Part shown: positions 25,342-34,662 of the stretch, piece by piece
Numbering within the stretch: position 1 is the stretch's first letter
How the letters are laid out: each line of letters begins with the position of its first letter
NCBI RefSeq assembly: GCF_020707265.1
Contig: NZ_JAJFEQ010000001.1
Span: 496,001-560,000, forward strand
Length of the DNA stretch: 64,000 bases
Direction of reading: 5' to 3'
Origin: Massilia sp. IC2-477
GTDB lineage: Bacteria; Pseudomonadota; Gammaproteobacteria; Burkholderiales; Burkholderiaceae_D
The notes under the pieces: generated by a model
What the model was told of the DNA's origin: nothing
The model's input: the letters and a program-made list of their open reading frames with translations, nothing else
The model's database searches: none
Made by a program: the position numbers and the translations under genes

Positions 25342-26123
25342 GCGACGAGTCCAACAAAGCTAACCTGCCGGCATTGACGAAGCAGGTCAGCGAACTGGTG
25401 CTGGCCGGCTCGCTCGAGCACGCCGAAGAGGCCTTCTCGCAGGCCGCCGACGAGCATGGCGACTACGCGGTCGTCGAAGTGCTGTCGACCCTGCCGCCGC
25501 AAGTCACCGCACTGCACCTTTCCGGCTTCGACGGCGCCAAGACCTCGGTCGCGACCCTGCTGGTGCCGCCCAAGGCCTGGGCCGAGAGCCTGGCCTATAT
25601 CGCGGCCACCTGGCCGGACAACCTGATCGAGGACGATCCGGAACGCATCGCCGAGAACCTGTTCAACCACGTGCACGGCATCGTCTACGCCAACGACGAC
25701 GAAGACCGCCGCCACGAGCTGCTGCAGGAAGCTTCCGCCACCGACCACGGCGCCACCGTGTTCGCCATCCTGTGGTCGCTGGCGCCGAAGGAAATCCTGG
25801 AAGTGGCCGGCGAGATCCTGTCCAAGGGCCGCTACGTCACCGCCCAGACCAGCGGTGACAGCGATATCGCGCCGCTGGCGGTCGACCTGGCCAAGGCCAG
25901 TGAAGACGGCTGGGAGCGCTCGCTGCTCGAGCTGTTCCCGGAATTCCGCCACAGCGCCGAGATGGCCGACGTCGAGTTGCCGGACGACCCGGACGAGGAA
26001 TCGCCCTTCATGCAGCGCACGACGCGCGAACTTCTGTACCGCCTGCGCAAGCAGGTGCCGTCGGTGCGCAGCATGCCGCGCCGCGGTACCCGCCGCAGCA
26101 TGGGCACGGACATCTTCTCGTGA
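25338..26123 (+). CDS. Conserved hypothetical protein
   Basis: 261 residues, soluble, mostly helical, rich in Asp and Glu. The last 30 residues are basic (RRGTRRSM). I do not recognise a domain. It starts at an ATG overlapping the previous stop (ATGA) and its own stop overlaps the next start (GTGA). This tight coupling suggests that the three proteins are made in fixed ratio, perhaps as a complex. Confidence 0.7.
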   Translation: MSDESNKANLPALTKQVSELVLAGSLEHAEEAFSQAADEHGDYAVVEVLSTLPPQVTALHLSGFDGAKTSVATLLVPPKAWAESLAYIAATWPDNLIEDDPERIAENLFNHVHGIVYANDDEDRRHELLQEASATDHGATVFAILWSLAPKEILEVAGEILSKGRYVTAQTSGDSDIAPLAVDLAKASEDGWERSLLELFPEFRHSAEMADVELPDDPDEESPFMQRTTRELLYRLRKQVPSVRSMPRRGTRRSMGTDIFS

Positions 26124-27013
26124 GCGGAGCGCCAGGATCCATGTTGCCTGCAATCGTCATCGAGAAGCCGCCGCGCCTGGTGCGGGTGATCAAGCTGTTG
26201 CCCGGCGAAGCAACCCCGGACGAAGCCGTGGTGCTGGCCGACGAGCTGGCCGGCATCACGGCGATGGTGGCCGAGAAGTTCACCAACGACCGCACCGCCG
26301 AAGGCATCCAGCGTGCACAGCTCCTGACCGTGGGCGGAGTCTCGCTCGGCCTGGAGCACTTGTGCGACAGTGATGACGACCTCGACGCGCTCGATATCCT
26401 GATCGAGGAGGGCGCCGAGCTCGTGTTCCAGCAGGGCTTCCGCCTGGTGAAGGAACTGTCCGCACTGCCCGAAGACACGCTGGTGGGCGAGTATGACGTC
26501 GATCCTGTGTATGCGCAGCGGCGCCTGAAGGAACTGTTCGTCGACCTGTGCACGGCCGATCCTGGCGAGAGCTGGAGCGGCTACGAGCGCTACCTCGGCC
26601 AGCTCAAGCAGCGGCAGGGGGTGCAGGCGATCGTGCGCGCGGCGCAGTGGATCCGCCGCCATCATTACGAAGGGCCGATCAATGACCCGGACCTGAACGC
26701 CGAAGGCGTGATCGCGCTGGCGATCATCTTCGCGGTCGAGGGCGGCGGGCGCGTCACGGCGCGCACCGGGCAGAAGGAGTTCGAACGCCTCGTGAAATCG
26801 GTGCGCAAGAACAAGCCGGACTTTGAAAGCGGATGGGCCGAGCTGATGGCGCAGGTCCCGGCGGCGCACCAGCCGATCATCGCCGAGCGCATCGCGACCT
26901 ACCGCGAGCACTGCACGGTGCTGCAGCACATCGGCACCAAGGCCACCATGAAGCAGCTTTTCACCGAGCTGGAAAACTACGCCGGTTCCGAGCTCGACCC
27001 GGACCTGCCGTAA
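26120..27013 (+). CDS. Conserved hypothetical protein
   Basis: 297 residues, soluble, with no recognised domain. Several segments look amphipathic-helical (for example RAAQWIRRHHYEG and FERLVKSVRKNKPDF). The GTG at 26120 overlaps the previous stop; an ATG at 26141 with AGGA upstream is an equally possible start. Last of the three unknown genes after the J-domain gene. The MFS gene follows after 6 nt. Confidence 0.7.
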   Translation: MSGAPGSMLPAIVIEKPPRLVRVIKLLPGEATPDEAVVLADELAGITAMVAEKFTNDRTAEGIQRAQLLTVGGVSLGLEHLCDSDDDLDALDILIEEGAELVFQQGFRLVKELSALPEDTLVGEYDVDPVYAQRRLKELFVDLCTADPGESWSGYERYLGQLKQRQGVQAIVRAAQWIRRHHYEGPINDPDLNAEGVIALAIIFAVEGGGRVTARTGQKEFERLVKSVRKNKPDFESGWAELMAQVPAAHQPIIAERIATYREHCTVLQHIGTKATMKQLFTELENYAGSELDPDLP

Positions 27014-27019
27014 GGCCCC

Positions 27020-28258
27020 ATGAACGGCGCGGCGCAGGGGCGGATCGCGGCGGGAAGCCCTGAATTCCGCCGCATCAACCGCGCCATGGCCTTCGGCGGC
27101 TTTTCCGTCTTTGCTCTGCTGTACTGCGTCCAGCCGCTGATGCCGCTGCTGGCGCGCGACTTTTCCCTCACGCCCGCCCAATCGAGCCTGGCGCTGTCGG
27201 TGTCCACCGCCACGCTGGCCGTGGCGCTGCTGGCCTCCGGCAGCGTGGCCGACCGCATTGGCCGCAAGCAGCTGATGGTGGCCTCGATGGTTGGCGGCGC
27301 GCTGCTGACTTTGCTGTCGAGCTTCGCTGTCGACTACACCCAGCTGGTCGGCGTGCGGGTCCTGCTCGGCTTCGTGCTGGGCGGCCTGCCGGCAGTGGCA
27401 ATGGCCTACCTCAGCGACGAGATCGAAGGCGGCTCGCTCGGCCTGTCGATGGGCATGTACATCAGCGGCAGCGCCTTCGGGGGCATGAGCGGGCGCGTGC
27501 TGTCCTCGGTGATCAGCGATTTCGTTTCCTGGCGCGTCGCCGTCGGCCTGCTGGGGGCGGCCGGGCTGTACGCGGCCTGGGAATTCTCGCGCAGCCTGCC
27601 ACCCTCGCGCCATGGCGCAACGAAGCGGGTGCACGGGCCGGGCTTCCTCGACGGCCTGCGCATCCATCTGCGTGATCAAGGACTGCCCTGGCTGTTCGTG
27701 CTGCCTTTCCTGCTGATGGGCTGTTTCGTCAGCCTGTACAACTACATCAGCTACCGGATGCTGGCGCCGCCGTTCAACCTGAGCCAGAGCGCGGTGGGCG
27801 CGGTGTCGCTGCTCTACCTGCTCGGCATGTTCAGTTCGATGTGGGCGGGGAAGCTGGCGGACCGGCTCGGGCGGCGCAATGTGCTGTGGCTGTTCATGGC
27901 GGTCATGATTGCGGGCTTGCTGGTGACGCTGCACGAGTCGGTGTTCGCCATTGTGCTCGGCGTCGGGCTCGCGACCTTCGGCTTCTTTGCAGCGCACTCG
28001 GTGGCCAGCAGCTGGGTGGGCCGGCGCGCGCGGCCGCCACAGGCGCTGGCCTCGGGCATCTATCTGTTCTGCTATTACGTCGGCTCGAGCGTGGTCGGGT
28101 GGTTCACGGGCTACGTGTGGGAGCACTGGGGATGGAGCGGCGTGGTGGCCGTGCTCGGCGCACTGCTGGGCGTGGCGCTGGCGATCGCGCTGCGGCTGCG
28201 GTCCTTGGCGCCAGCGTCGAGCGTCACGGATAGCCGTGATCCTGGACATCTTCGATAG
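27020..28258 (+). CDS. MFS transporter (YnfM-like)
   Basis: 412 residues with twelve predicted transmembrane segments. Signature loops are GSVADRIGRKQLMV between helices 2 and 3 and GKLADRLGRRN between 8 and 9. The pattern fits the YnfM/arabinose-efflux-like subgroup of drug:proton antiporters. It begins 6 nt after the unknown gene at 26120-27013 and may be transcribed with it. Substrate unknown. It converges with the LprI-like gene. Confidence 0.85.
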   Translation: MNGAAQGRIAAGSPEFRRINRAMAFGGFSVFALLYCVQPLMPLLARDFSLTPAQSSLALSVSTATLAVALLASGSVADRIGRKQLMVASMVGGALLTLLSSFAVDYTQLVGVRVLLGFVLGGLPAVAMAYLSDEIEGGSLGLSMGMYISGSAFGGMSGRVLSSVISDFVSWRVAVGLLGAAGLYAAWEFSRSLPPSRHGATKRVHGPGFLDGLRIHLRDQGLPWLFVLPFLLMGCFVSLYNYISYRMLAPPFNLSQSAVGAVSLLYLLGMFSSMWAGKLADRLGRRNVLWLFMAVMIAGLLVTLHESVFAIVLGVGLATFGFFAAHSVASSWVGRRARPPQALASGIYLFCYYVGSSVVGWFTGYVWEHWGWSGVVAVLGALLGVALAIALRLRSLAPASSVTDSRDPGHLR

Positions 28259-28262
28259 CACA

Positions 28263-29303
28263 TCACCGGCGATATTCCATGATCCGCTTGAGCTCCGCAA
28301 GGCGCTGCCTGGTCAGCGCAAGCTGGATCGCCTCCGGCGCCGGTCCGGACGGCAGCCTGGCGCGGAAGGTGACAAAGCTGTCGCGGTAGGCGATCCATGC
28401 ACGCTCCGCCTGGCGCACGTCGGCGCGGGTGATGGTCGAGTCACCGACCCGGTCCGGCCGTTCGCGCTCGGCCGGCGTCGGCGCCATCAAGGCGCGGTAA
28501 GCGGTGTTGAGTTCCTTGTCGGCCCGTGCCAGATCTTGCGGCGAAGCGGCGGGCAGGCGCTTGCCGAGGACATCAAACAGTAATTCGTCGAATTGCGCCA
28601 GCAGTTTGCCTTCGCGCTCAATCGCCAGGCCGGGGGCGGCGGTTCCCTGCATGTTGGTCTCGGCAGTGCCGGCATAGCGCTCGGCCGCCTGGCGCAGCTT
28701 CCCGAGCGCGTCGCGGGCAGGACCCGGCAGCGCCGCCACCGTGCGCTCGAGGCGCGCCTTGCGCACACGGTCCGCCTGGCCTTCGCGAATGCCCGCGCAT
28801 ACGGCACCCATGTAGCCGCTGGTGATGTGGTCGCACTGGTCGAACACGGCGCCGGCGCCCTGCGGTCCCGCCAGATGGGCGATACGTGCTTCCATCTCTG
28901 CCTTGGCGATGAACTCCAGCTTGCAGGCATAGTGGATCGCGATATCGGGATCGCGCGCGACGCCGAAGCCGTTCGCGTACAGCATCATGAGGACCGCATC
29001 GTCCTCCTGCGCCAGCGCGCATTCGCGCACCTGCCGCCACTCCGCAGGCGAGGTAAGGGCCTGGCTGCGCTTGACGTAATACAGGTCGCCCGCATTGCAG
29101 CGCGGCGCCGGCTCCTTTACCCTGCCGAGATCCGGCGCGCTGCGCTGCGCCACGCGCATGCACTGGCGGTACCAGGATTCATCTTCGGAAAACGGGACGC
29201 CGAAGTTGCTGGTATTGGGGTAGGGCGCGGCGGACGACAGGCCGCAGGCGGAGAACATAAGGCTCGCCAGTAGCGCGTTCAGATATGGTCGGAACATGGA
29301 CAT
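28263..29303 (-). CDS. Secreted protein with C-terminal LprI-like (DUF1311) domain
   Basis: 346 residues: signal peptide with a possible lipobox (SLMFSACGLSSAA), a middle part with several Cys (RCNAGD, ECALAQ, YACKLE, DQCDHI, AVCAG) and Sel1-like features, then a C-terminal lysozyme-inhibitor LprI-type domain (about 240-340, with ELNTAYRALM and AERAWIAYRDSF). LprI domains protect cell-wall hydrolases' targets in some species, but most members are uncharacterised. I chose the ATG at 29303 for its GGAG. It lies 62 nt after the secreted protein gene at 29366. Confidence 0.7.
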   Translation of the reverse strand: MSMFRPYLNALLASLMFSACGLSSAAPYPNTSNFGVPFSEDESWYRQCMRVAQRSAPDLGRVKEPAPRCNAGDLYYVKRSQALTSPAEWRQVRECALAQEDDAVLMMLYANGFGVARDPDIAIHYACKLEFIAKAEMEARIAHLAGPQGAGAVFDQCDHITSGYMGAVCAGIREGQADRVRKARLERTVAALPGPARDALGKLRQAAERYAGTAETNMQGTAAPGLAIEREGKLLAQFDELLFDVLGKRLPAASPQDLARADKELNTAYRALMAPTPAERERPDRVGDSTITRADVRQAERAWIAYRDSFVTFRARLPSGPAPEAIQLALTRQRLAELKRIMEYRR

Positions 29304-29365
29304 CGCAACTCCAGGTAATTGCCGCTTGCGTGAACAGGCTGGCAGGATAACTGACAACCTCGACA

Positions 29366-29845
29366 TCATGCGTAGCCGTGGTAGGTGAAATAGCTGAGAC
29401 GCTTTTCCACCGGATCGTATTCGGCGTCAAAAAAGCACTGCCCGCCATCGTCCACGTGCATGAACTGCGCCGACAGTTCCCATGCGGGGGTGTCGAAGAC
29501 CTGGCAGGCGCCCGCAAGCCGTACCACACGACGATCTTCCCGTGTTTCGCCGCGAAACTGGATGGCGTACTTTGCGATGCGTGCCTTGTCGCCAAACAGC
29601 TTGTTCGAGACGAGCCGGGCATCGATCAGGGACACCATGTGCGCGACGGTCTCCAGGGGTACTTGCCAGGTACCGAGGCGGACTTCGTACCAGTTGGGAA
29701 CCGGACTGATGGGAGGATCGTGGAGCGCCGATCGCGCGCTCTTCGCGCTGGTCCAATCCGGAAACGGGGTATGGAACTGGGCTTGCGCCGGCAGGCAGAG
29801 CAGCGTTGATACGGCGGCAAACGGGACGACGAGTCGAAGGCGCAT
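29366..29845 (-). CDS. Secreted hypothetical protein
   Basis: 159 residues with a signal peptide (about 20 residues, ending AQAQ). The mature part has CQVFDTPAWELS and GGQCFFDAEYD, giving two Cys that could pair. I recognise no family. The start at 29845 places the signal peptide at the N terminus. It lies in the same direction as the LprI-like gene and probably shares its transcript. Confidence 0.65.
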   Translation of the reverse strand: MRLRLVVPFAAVSTLLCLPAQAQFHTPFPDWTSAKSARSALHDPPISPVPNWYEVRLGTWQVPLETVAHMVSLIDARLVSNKLFGDKARIAKYAIQFRGETREDRRVVRLAGACQVFDTPAWELSAQFMHVDDGGQCFFDAEYDPVEKRLSYFTYHGYA

Positions 29846-30003
29846 GGCAGGCTGGGCTTGGTCATCATGGACACCGTATAGCTTACCCAAGCGGCACCAC
29901 GGTAGAGCATTTATGCCAAATAAATTGTTTTAGCAAAAGTAACAGTAGAGCAAGCGGAGTAGGGCACAATGCCCGTCCCCACATGTCTTTTGGCTGTACT
30001 CCC

Positions 30004-32190
30004 ATGCTTCGCCCCTCGCTCATTGCCCTCTGTATTTCCGCGCTCCCAGCCTACGCCCAGACCAGTGCCACTTCCGTTACCAGCGCGCCGGCCACGACGA
30101 AGAAAGCCGCGACGCCGGACAAGATCCAGCAGGTTGAAATCAAGGGCAATGCCAACACCTACGACCCGCGCCGCGACGACACGGCCAGCAAGATCGTGGT
30201 GACGAGCGAAGAGATCAAGCGCTACGGCGACACCTCGGTACTCGACGTGTTCAAGCGCCTGCCGGGCATCACCGTGAGCGGCGCGTCCGGGCGTGGCGGC
30301 GAGATCCGCATGCGCGGCCTGGGCAGTGGCTATACGCAGATCCTGATCAACGGCGAGCGCGCGCCGGCCGGCTTTTCGATCGACCAGCTCTCGCCCGACG
30401 TGATCGAACGCATCGAGATCCTGCGCGCGGCCAGCGCCGAATTCTCGACCCAGTCGATCGCCGGCACCATCAACATCGTGCTCAAGAAGTCGGTGCAGAA
30501 GGCGCAGCGCGAGCTGCGTGCCGGCGTCGGCAGGAGCCGCGATGCGAGCAACCCGAGCGCGAGCCTGCAGATGTCCGACCGGGTCGAGGGCATGTCGTAT
30601 TCGGTGAGCGCCAACGCCATGATGGTTGACTACGACCGCCAGTCCCCGGTCGAGGAATCCGCGCTCACCCCGGACGGCCGGCTGGCCATGCTGCGCCGCA
30701 CCCGCGCCCACGACCAGGGCACGCCCTACAGCATCAGCCTGGCGCCGCGCATCAACTGGACCGGCAAGAAGGGCGGCACGCTTACCTGGCAGTCGCTGGT
30801 GGCCGCCAACCGCAACGATTACCACGGCTACGCCGTCACCGACACCCTGCTCGGCCAGGCGCCCTTGTACGACGTGCGCGACACCGACAGCAAGGGGACC
30901 AACGCGATCCTGCGCTCGGACCTGAACTGGGTGCGCGAGCTGGGAGAAGGCGCGAAAATCGACCTCAAGCTGGGCGTGAACGGCATGCGCAACCGCGGCA
31001 CCTGGCGCGAGCACGACGACAGCATGGGCCTGCGCGGCCGCGACGCCCTGGTGCTCAGCCGCACCTCGGAGCGCGGCCTCACGTCGACCGGCAAGTATGC
31101 GACGTCCTGGAAGAAGGACCATGCGCTGTCGATGGGCTGGGACGGCGGCTACACCCTGCGCGACGACGCCCGCATCGAGGACGAGGCTTTCCCGCAGGGC
31201 GGCCGCAGCGCATACTCGGACGAGCGCTACGAAGCGAAGCTCGGCCGCCTGGCCCTGTTCGTGCAGGACGAGTGGAACCTCACGCCGCGCTGGTCGATGT
31301 ACCTTGGGCTGCGCTGGGAAGGCCTGGAGACGACCAGCGAGGGCAATACCTTCGCCACCACGACCAACCGCAGCAGCGTCTGGAGCCCGCTGGCCCAGAC
31401 CCTGTACAAGCTGCCGGACAGCCGCGACCAGCTGCGCCTGGCCCTGACGCGCACCTACAAGGCGCCGGCCGCCAGCAGCCTGATCCCGCGCCGCTTCACC
31501 ACGCCCAACAACAGCCAGACCGACCCGGACTACCGCGGCAACCCGGACCTCAAGCCGGAGCTGGCGACCGGCATCGACGCCTCCTACGAGCATTACTGGG
31601 CCGAGAAGGCCCTGCTGAGCGCCAGCGTGTCGGTGCGGCGCATCCAGGACTTCACGCGCCAGGGACTGATTCTCGAGAATGGCCGCTGGATCCAGACGCC
31701 CGTCAACGACGGCGACGCGGTGACGCGCAGCCTCGAACTGGAGGCCAAGTTCCCGCTGTCGGCAGTGCGCAAGGGCGGCCCCGACCTCGACCTGCGCGCC
31801 AGCATCTCGCGCAACTGGTCGCGTGTGGAAGAGGTACCGGGGCCGCACAACCGGCTCGACCAGCAGACACCCCTGTCCGCCACGCTGGGCGTCGACTGGC
31901 GCGCACCTGGCGGCAAGCTGTCGGCCGGTTCCAGCTTCGCCTTCAAGAGCGGCGGACCGGTACGCATCAACCTCAACCAGTCCGGCTACCAGAGCGTGCG
32001 GCGCGACCTCGACATGTACGCGCTGTACAAATTCAATCCCAAGTACCAGCTGCGCTTCGCCGTGTCGAATATCCTGCGCCAGGACTTCCTGGACGATTCG
32101 GTCTACACCGACGCCAGCGGCACGCAATGCCGGACCAGGGTGTTTCCGGGCTATGCGATGGCGCGCCTGACCCTCGAAGCGCGATATTGA
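30004..32190 (+). CDS. TonB-dependent outer-membrane receptor
   Basis: 728 residues with a signal peptide (MLRPSLIALCISALPAYAQ). The plug domain (about 40-160) has VTSEEIKRYGDTSVLDVF, GRGGEIRMRGLG and a typical RIEILRAASAEFSTQSIAGTINIVLKK-like end. A long beta-barrel follows and finishes with an aromatic-terminated strand (MARLTLEARY). Length and pattern fit the FepA/CirA-like class, which takes up iron chelates or other bulky nutrients. No Fur box or siderophore gene is evident nearby, so the ligand is unknown. The start is poorly supported by a ribosome binding site. Confidence 0.9.
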   Translation: MLRPSLIALCISALPAYAQTSATSVTSAPATTKKAATPDKIQQVEIKGNANTYDPRRDDTASKIVVTSEEIKRYGDTSVLDVFKRLPGITVSGASGRGGEIRMRGLGSGYTQILINGERAPAGFSIDQLSPDVIERIEILRAASAEFSTQSIAGTINIVLKKSVQKAQRELRAGVGRSRDASNPSASLQMSDRVEGMSYSVSANAMMVDYDRQSPVEESALTPDGRLAMLRRTRAHDQGTPYSISLAPRINWTGKKGGTLTWQSLVAANRNDYHGYAVTDTLLGQAPLYDVRDTDSKGTNAILRSDLNWVRELGEGAKIDLKLGVNGMRNRGTWREHDDSMGLRGRDALVLSRTSERGLTSTGKYATSWKKDHALSMGWDGGYTLRDDARIEDEAFPQGGRSAYSDERYEAKLGRLALFVQDEWNLTPRWSMYLGLRWEGLETTSEGNTFATTTNRSSVWSPLAQTLYKLPDSRDQLRLALTRTYKAPAASSLIPRRFTTPNNSQTDPDYRGNPDLKPELATGIDASYEHYWAEKALLSASVSVRRIQDFTRQGLILENGRWIQTPVNDGDAVTRSLELEAKFPLSAVRKGGPDLDLRASISRNWSRVEEVPGPHNRLDQQTPLSATLGVDWRAPGGKLSAGSSFAFKSGGPVRINLNQSGYQSVRRDLDMYALYKFNPKYQLRFAVSNILRQDFLDDSVYTDASGTQCRTRVFPGYAMARLTLEARY

Positions 32191-32191
32191 C

Positions 32192-32440
32192 ATGCCTTGC
32201 TCCGTCCTTGCGACCTATGCCCTGTATGCCTCGATCGCGGCATCCATCGCCTGTTCGGTGCTCGCGAACGCCCATCTGCGTCCCGGGAAACAGGACCCGT
32301 TGCGGGTGTTCTTCTGGCGCGAGAAGAGTGACTTTACGGAGAAGGGATGGAAGTTCCGGCAGGCCTCGCTCTGCTTCATGGCGCTTGCTGTCGTCTTGAT
32401 CCCGGTGTCGAAGCTGCTCCAGTACATCGAGGCCCGCTAA
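32192..32440 (+). CDS. Small membrane protein
   Basis: 82 residues with two hydrophobic segments (about 8-26 and 58-76) and a charged loop between. It starts 1 nt after the receptor stop, so it is probably cotranscribed and coupled. Not recognised. A role as an accessory to the TonB receptor is only a guess from position. Confidence 0.55.
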   Translation: MPCSVLATYALYASIAASIACSVLANAHLRPGKQDPLRVFFWREKSDFTEKGWKFRQASLCFMALAVVLIPVSKLLQYIEAR

Positions 32441-32480
32441 GCTCTACAATGCATGGACTCACCACCACGAGGAGCCATTC

Positions 32481-32855
32481 ATGTTACGAGGAAGCTGCCT
32501 GTGCGGCGCCGTCGTCTATAGCGCCGCCGGTCCCGTCGAAAGCGCCAGCCACTGCTACTGCACGATGTGCCAGAAGCAGCACGGCGCCGGCGCCGGGACC
32601 TATGCCAACCTTGCCCGCGCCGGCTTGACGATCGAACAGGGCGATGCCTTCATCACGGAGTACGCGTCGTCGAGCCACGGCCGGCGCGCCTTCTGCCGCC
32701 AATGCGGCTCCACGCTGTTCTGGCGCAGCGAAGAGTCGCCCCAGCGGATCGCCGTCACCCTCGGCACCCTGGATGCGCCCTATACCGGTCCGGTCGAGCG
32801 GGAGCTGTACCTTGATACGAAACCGGCCTGGCTGCCAGTGGCGGATCCGGACTGA
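32481..32855 (+). CDS. GFA family protein (glutathione-dependent formaldehyde-activating-like)
   Basis: 124 residues with the zinc-binding pattern of the GFA/CENP-V family: GSCLCGAV, HCYCTMCQKQHG and FCRQCGSTLFWR. The family binds zinc and is named for the formaldehyde-glutathione condensing enzyme, but most bacterial members are of unknown function. A ribosome binding site (GAGGAG) precedes the ATG. It converges with the LysR gene, the stops being 4 nt apart. Confidence 0.9.
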   Translation: MLRGSCLCGAVVYSAAGPVESASHCYCTMCQKQHGAGAGTYANLARAGLTIEQGDAFITEYASSSHGRRAFCRQCGSTLFWRSEESPQRIAVTLGTLDAPYTGPVERELYLDTKPAWLPVADPD

Positions 32856-32859
32856 ATCC

Positions 32860-33708
32860 TCAGGCTGCGGTCAGCAGGGCGATCATCGCCCGCGTTGCCG
32901 CGGACTGGCGCCGGTGCGGCGCGTACAACACCGAGAAGGGCCGGCTGCGGCCGCGCAGCTGCGGCAGCACTTCGACCAGGCGGCCGCTCGCCAGGTGCTC
33001 GCGCACGATGAAATCGTAGCTTTGCGCGATCCCGATGCCGGCTACCGCCAGCGACACGACCCCCAGCACGTCATCGGAGACGGCGATTGTCGCCGGCGCG
33101 CTCCATTCGACATCGGCGCCGCCGTCGCGGAACACCCATGGCGCGATACGGCCGGTGCGCGGCAGGATGAAGGGCAGGCAGGCATGGCCGGCGAGGTCGG
33201 CCAGCGCGCGCGGGGTGCCGGCGTGGGCGAGATAAGTGGGCGCTGCGACCAGGCATAGCGCCTCGTCGGCCAGCTTGCGCGCGACCAGGCCGCTGTCCTT
33301 GAATTCCCCCAGCCTGACCGCCAGGTCGAAACCTTCCGCGGTAAGGTCGACGCTGCGGTTGGTGATGTTGAGCTCCACCTTCACTTGCGGGTAGTCGCTT
33401 GCGAACCGGGCCAGCACGGCAGGCAGGCGGAAGTGGCCATAGGTGGTCGGAACACTCATCCGCACCCGTCCCCGCAGCGCGTCCCCCTGGCCGCCAGCCT
33501 CGCGTTCGGCGTCGCCCAGCAGCGTGAACGCGGCGCGCGCCTGCTCCATATACTGGCGGCCGGTGTCGGTCAGGGTCACCCGGCGCGTGGTCCGGCGCAG
33601 CAGTTGCGCACCGAGCCGGTTTTCAAGGCGCATGACGGCGCGGCTGAGCACCGACGCCGTGGTCGACAAGGCCACCGCGCCGGCCGTGAACGATCCATGC
33701 TCTGCCAC
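32860..33708 (-). CDS. LysR-family transcriptional regulator (start codon unclear)
   Basis: 282 residues from the GTG at 33708. The helix-turn-helix (SFTAGAVALSTTASVLSRAVM) and the effector-binding domain (about 85-280) are clear. The GTG start cuts off the first residues of the winged helix. The reading frame continues upstream through DKISRQFDYLDDLEGFLAV, a normal LysR N terminus, with GGGAGGA just before an ATC codon (33754-33756), but no ATG, GTG or TTG. It therefore either uses an ATC/ATT start or has lost its start codon. It is divergent from an SDR gene, which it probably controls. Confidence 0.85.
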   Translation of the reverse strand: MAEHGSFTAGAVALSTTASVLSRAVMRLENRLGAQLLRRTTRRVTLTDTGRQYMEQARAAFTLLGDAEREAGGQGDALRGRVRMSVPTTYGHFRLPAVLARFASDYPQVKVELNITNRSVDLTAEGFDLAVRLGEFKDSGLVARKLADEALCLVAAPTYLAHAGTPRALADLAGHACLPFILPRTGRIAPWVFRDGGADVEWSAPATIAVSDDVLGVVSLAVAGIGIAQSYDFIVREHLASGRLVEVLPQLRGRSRPFSVLYAPHRRQSAATRAMIALLTAA

Positions 33709-33853
33709 TGCCAGGAAGCCTTCCAGGTCATCCAGGTAATCGAACTGTCGGCTGATCTTGTCCTCCCGAGAACAAATAATTTGTTTTCAAGCCAGTTTAT
33801 CTCTTCCTGTGCAAAGAATACAGTCGGGCTTCATTTTCAAGGAAAGGAAGCAC

Positions 33854-34648
33854 ATGGACTTGCAACTGGAGGACAAACGCGCGCTGGTCACCGGCGCCAC
33901 CGCTGGCATTGGTCTGGCGATCGCCCGCACGCTGGCGAAGGAGGGCGCCGCGGTCGCCATTACCGGGCGCAGCGAAGACAAGCTGGCGGCAGCCGCAGCC
34001 AGCATCCGCGAGGCCGCAGCGGGCGCGCGCGTCACGACCGTGCTGGCCGACCTGGCGCTGCCCGGCGGCGCCGCCAGCGTGGCCGAGCAGGCCGGGGACA
34101 TCGACATCCTCGTCAACAATCTCGGCTACTACGAAGGCAAGCCATTCGCCGAGATCACGGACGAGGACTGGCTGCGCATGTTCGACCTGAACGTGATGTC
34201 AGGCGTACGCCTGGCGCGCGAGTACTTCCCGCGCATGCTGGCGCGCGCCACCGGACGGGTCATCTTCGTGTCCAGTGAAGTGGCAGCCTTTACCCCGCCC
34301 GACATGATCCACTACGGTGTGAGCAAGTCGGCGCAACTGGCGGTAGCGCGCGGGCTGGCCGAGCTGACCCGCGGCACCGCCGTGACGGTGAACAGCGTGC
34401 TGCCTGCCGCCACCCGCTCCGAAGGCATTGTCGACTACCTGCGCCAGACTGCCCCGCGTCCGGGGATGACCGATGCCGAGATCGAAGCCCATTTCTTCGC
34501 GTCCTATCGTCCAAGCTCGCTGATCGCCCGCATGATCGAGGCCGACGAAGTGGCCGCGATGGTGGCCCTGCTGGCAAGCCCGCTCGGCGCCGCGACCAAT
34601 GGCGCGGCCGTGCGGGTCGAAGGCGGCAGCTATCGTTCGATCCTGTGA
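33854..34648 (+). CDS. SDR family oxidoreductase
   Basis: 264-residue classical SDR with TGATAGIG at about residues 14-21, NNLGYY in place of NNAG, Ser in VSSEVAAF and the YxxxK pair in HYGVSKS. The Gly/Arg in ITGRSEDK suggests use of NADPH. The Ala of NNAG being Leu is a mild change. I chose the ATG at 33854, which has AAGGAAAGGAAG upstream. It is divergent from the LysR gene, the usual arrangement of a regulator and its target. Confidence 0.85.
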   Translation: MDLQLEDKRALVTGATAGIGLAIARTLAKEGAAVAITGRSEDKLAAAAASIREAAAGARVTTVLADLALPGGAASVAEQAGDIDILVNNLGYYEGKPFAEITDEDWLRMFDLNVMSGVRLAREYFPRMLARATGRVIFVSSEVAAFTPPDMIHYGVSKSAQLAVARGLAELTRGTAVTVNSVLPAATRSEGIVDYLRQTAPRPGMTDAEIEAHFFASYRPSSLIARMIEADEVAAMVALLASPLGAATNGAAVRVEGGSYRSIL

Positions 34649-34662
34649 TGGCGGAGGCGAGC

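Noticed and set aside
25832..28300. 822-codon minus-strand frame across the unknown genes and MFS gene
   Set aside because: Crosses three coherent, coupled plus-strand genes and has shadow-like composition rich in Gln, His and Arg.
29911..32193. 760-codon minus-strand frame opposite the TonB receptor
   Set aside because: Shadow frame; the plus strand has signal peptide, plug and barrel features.
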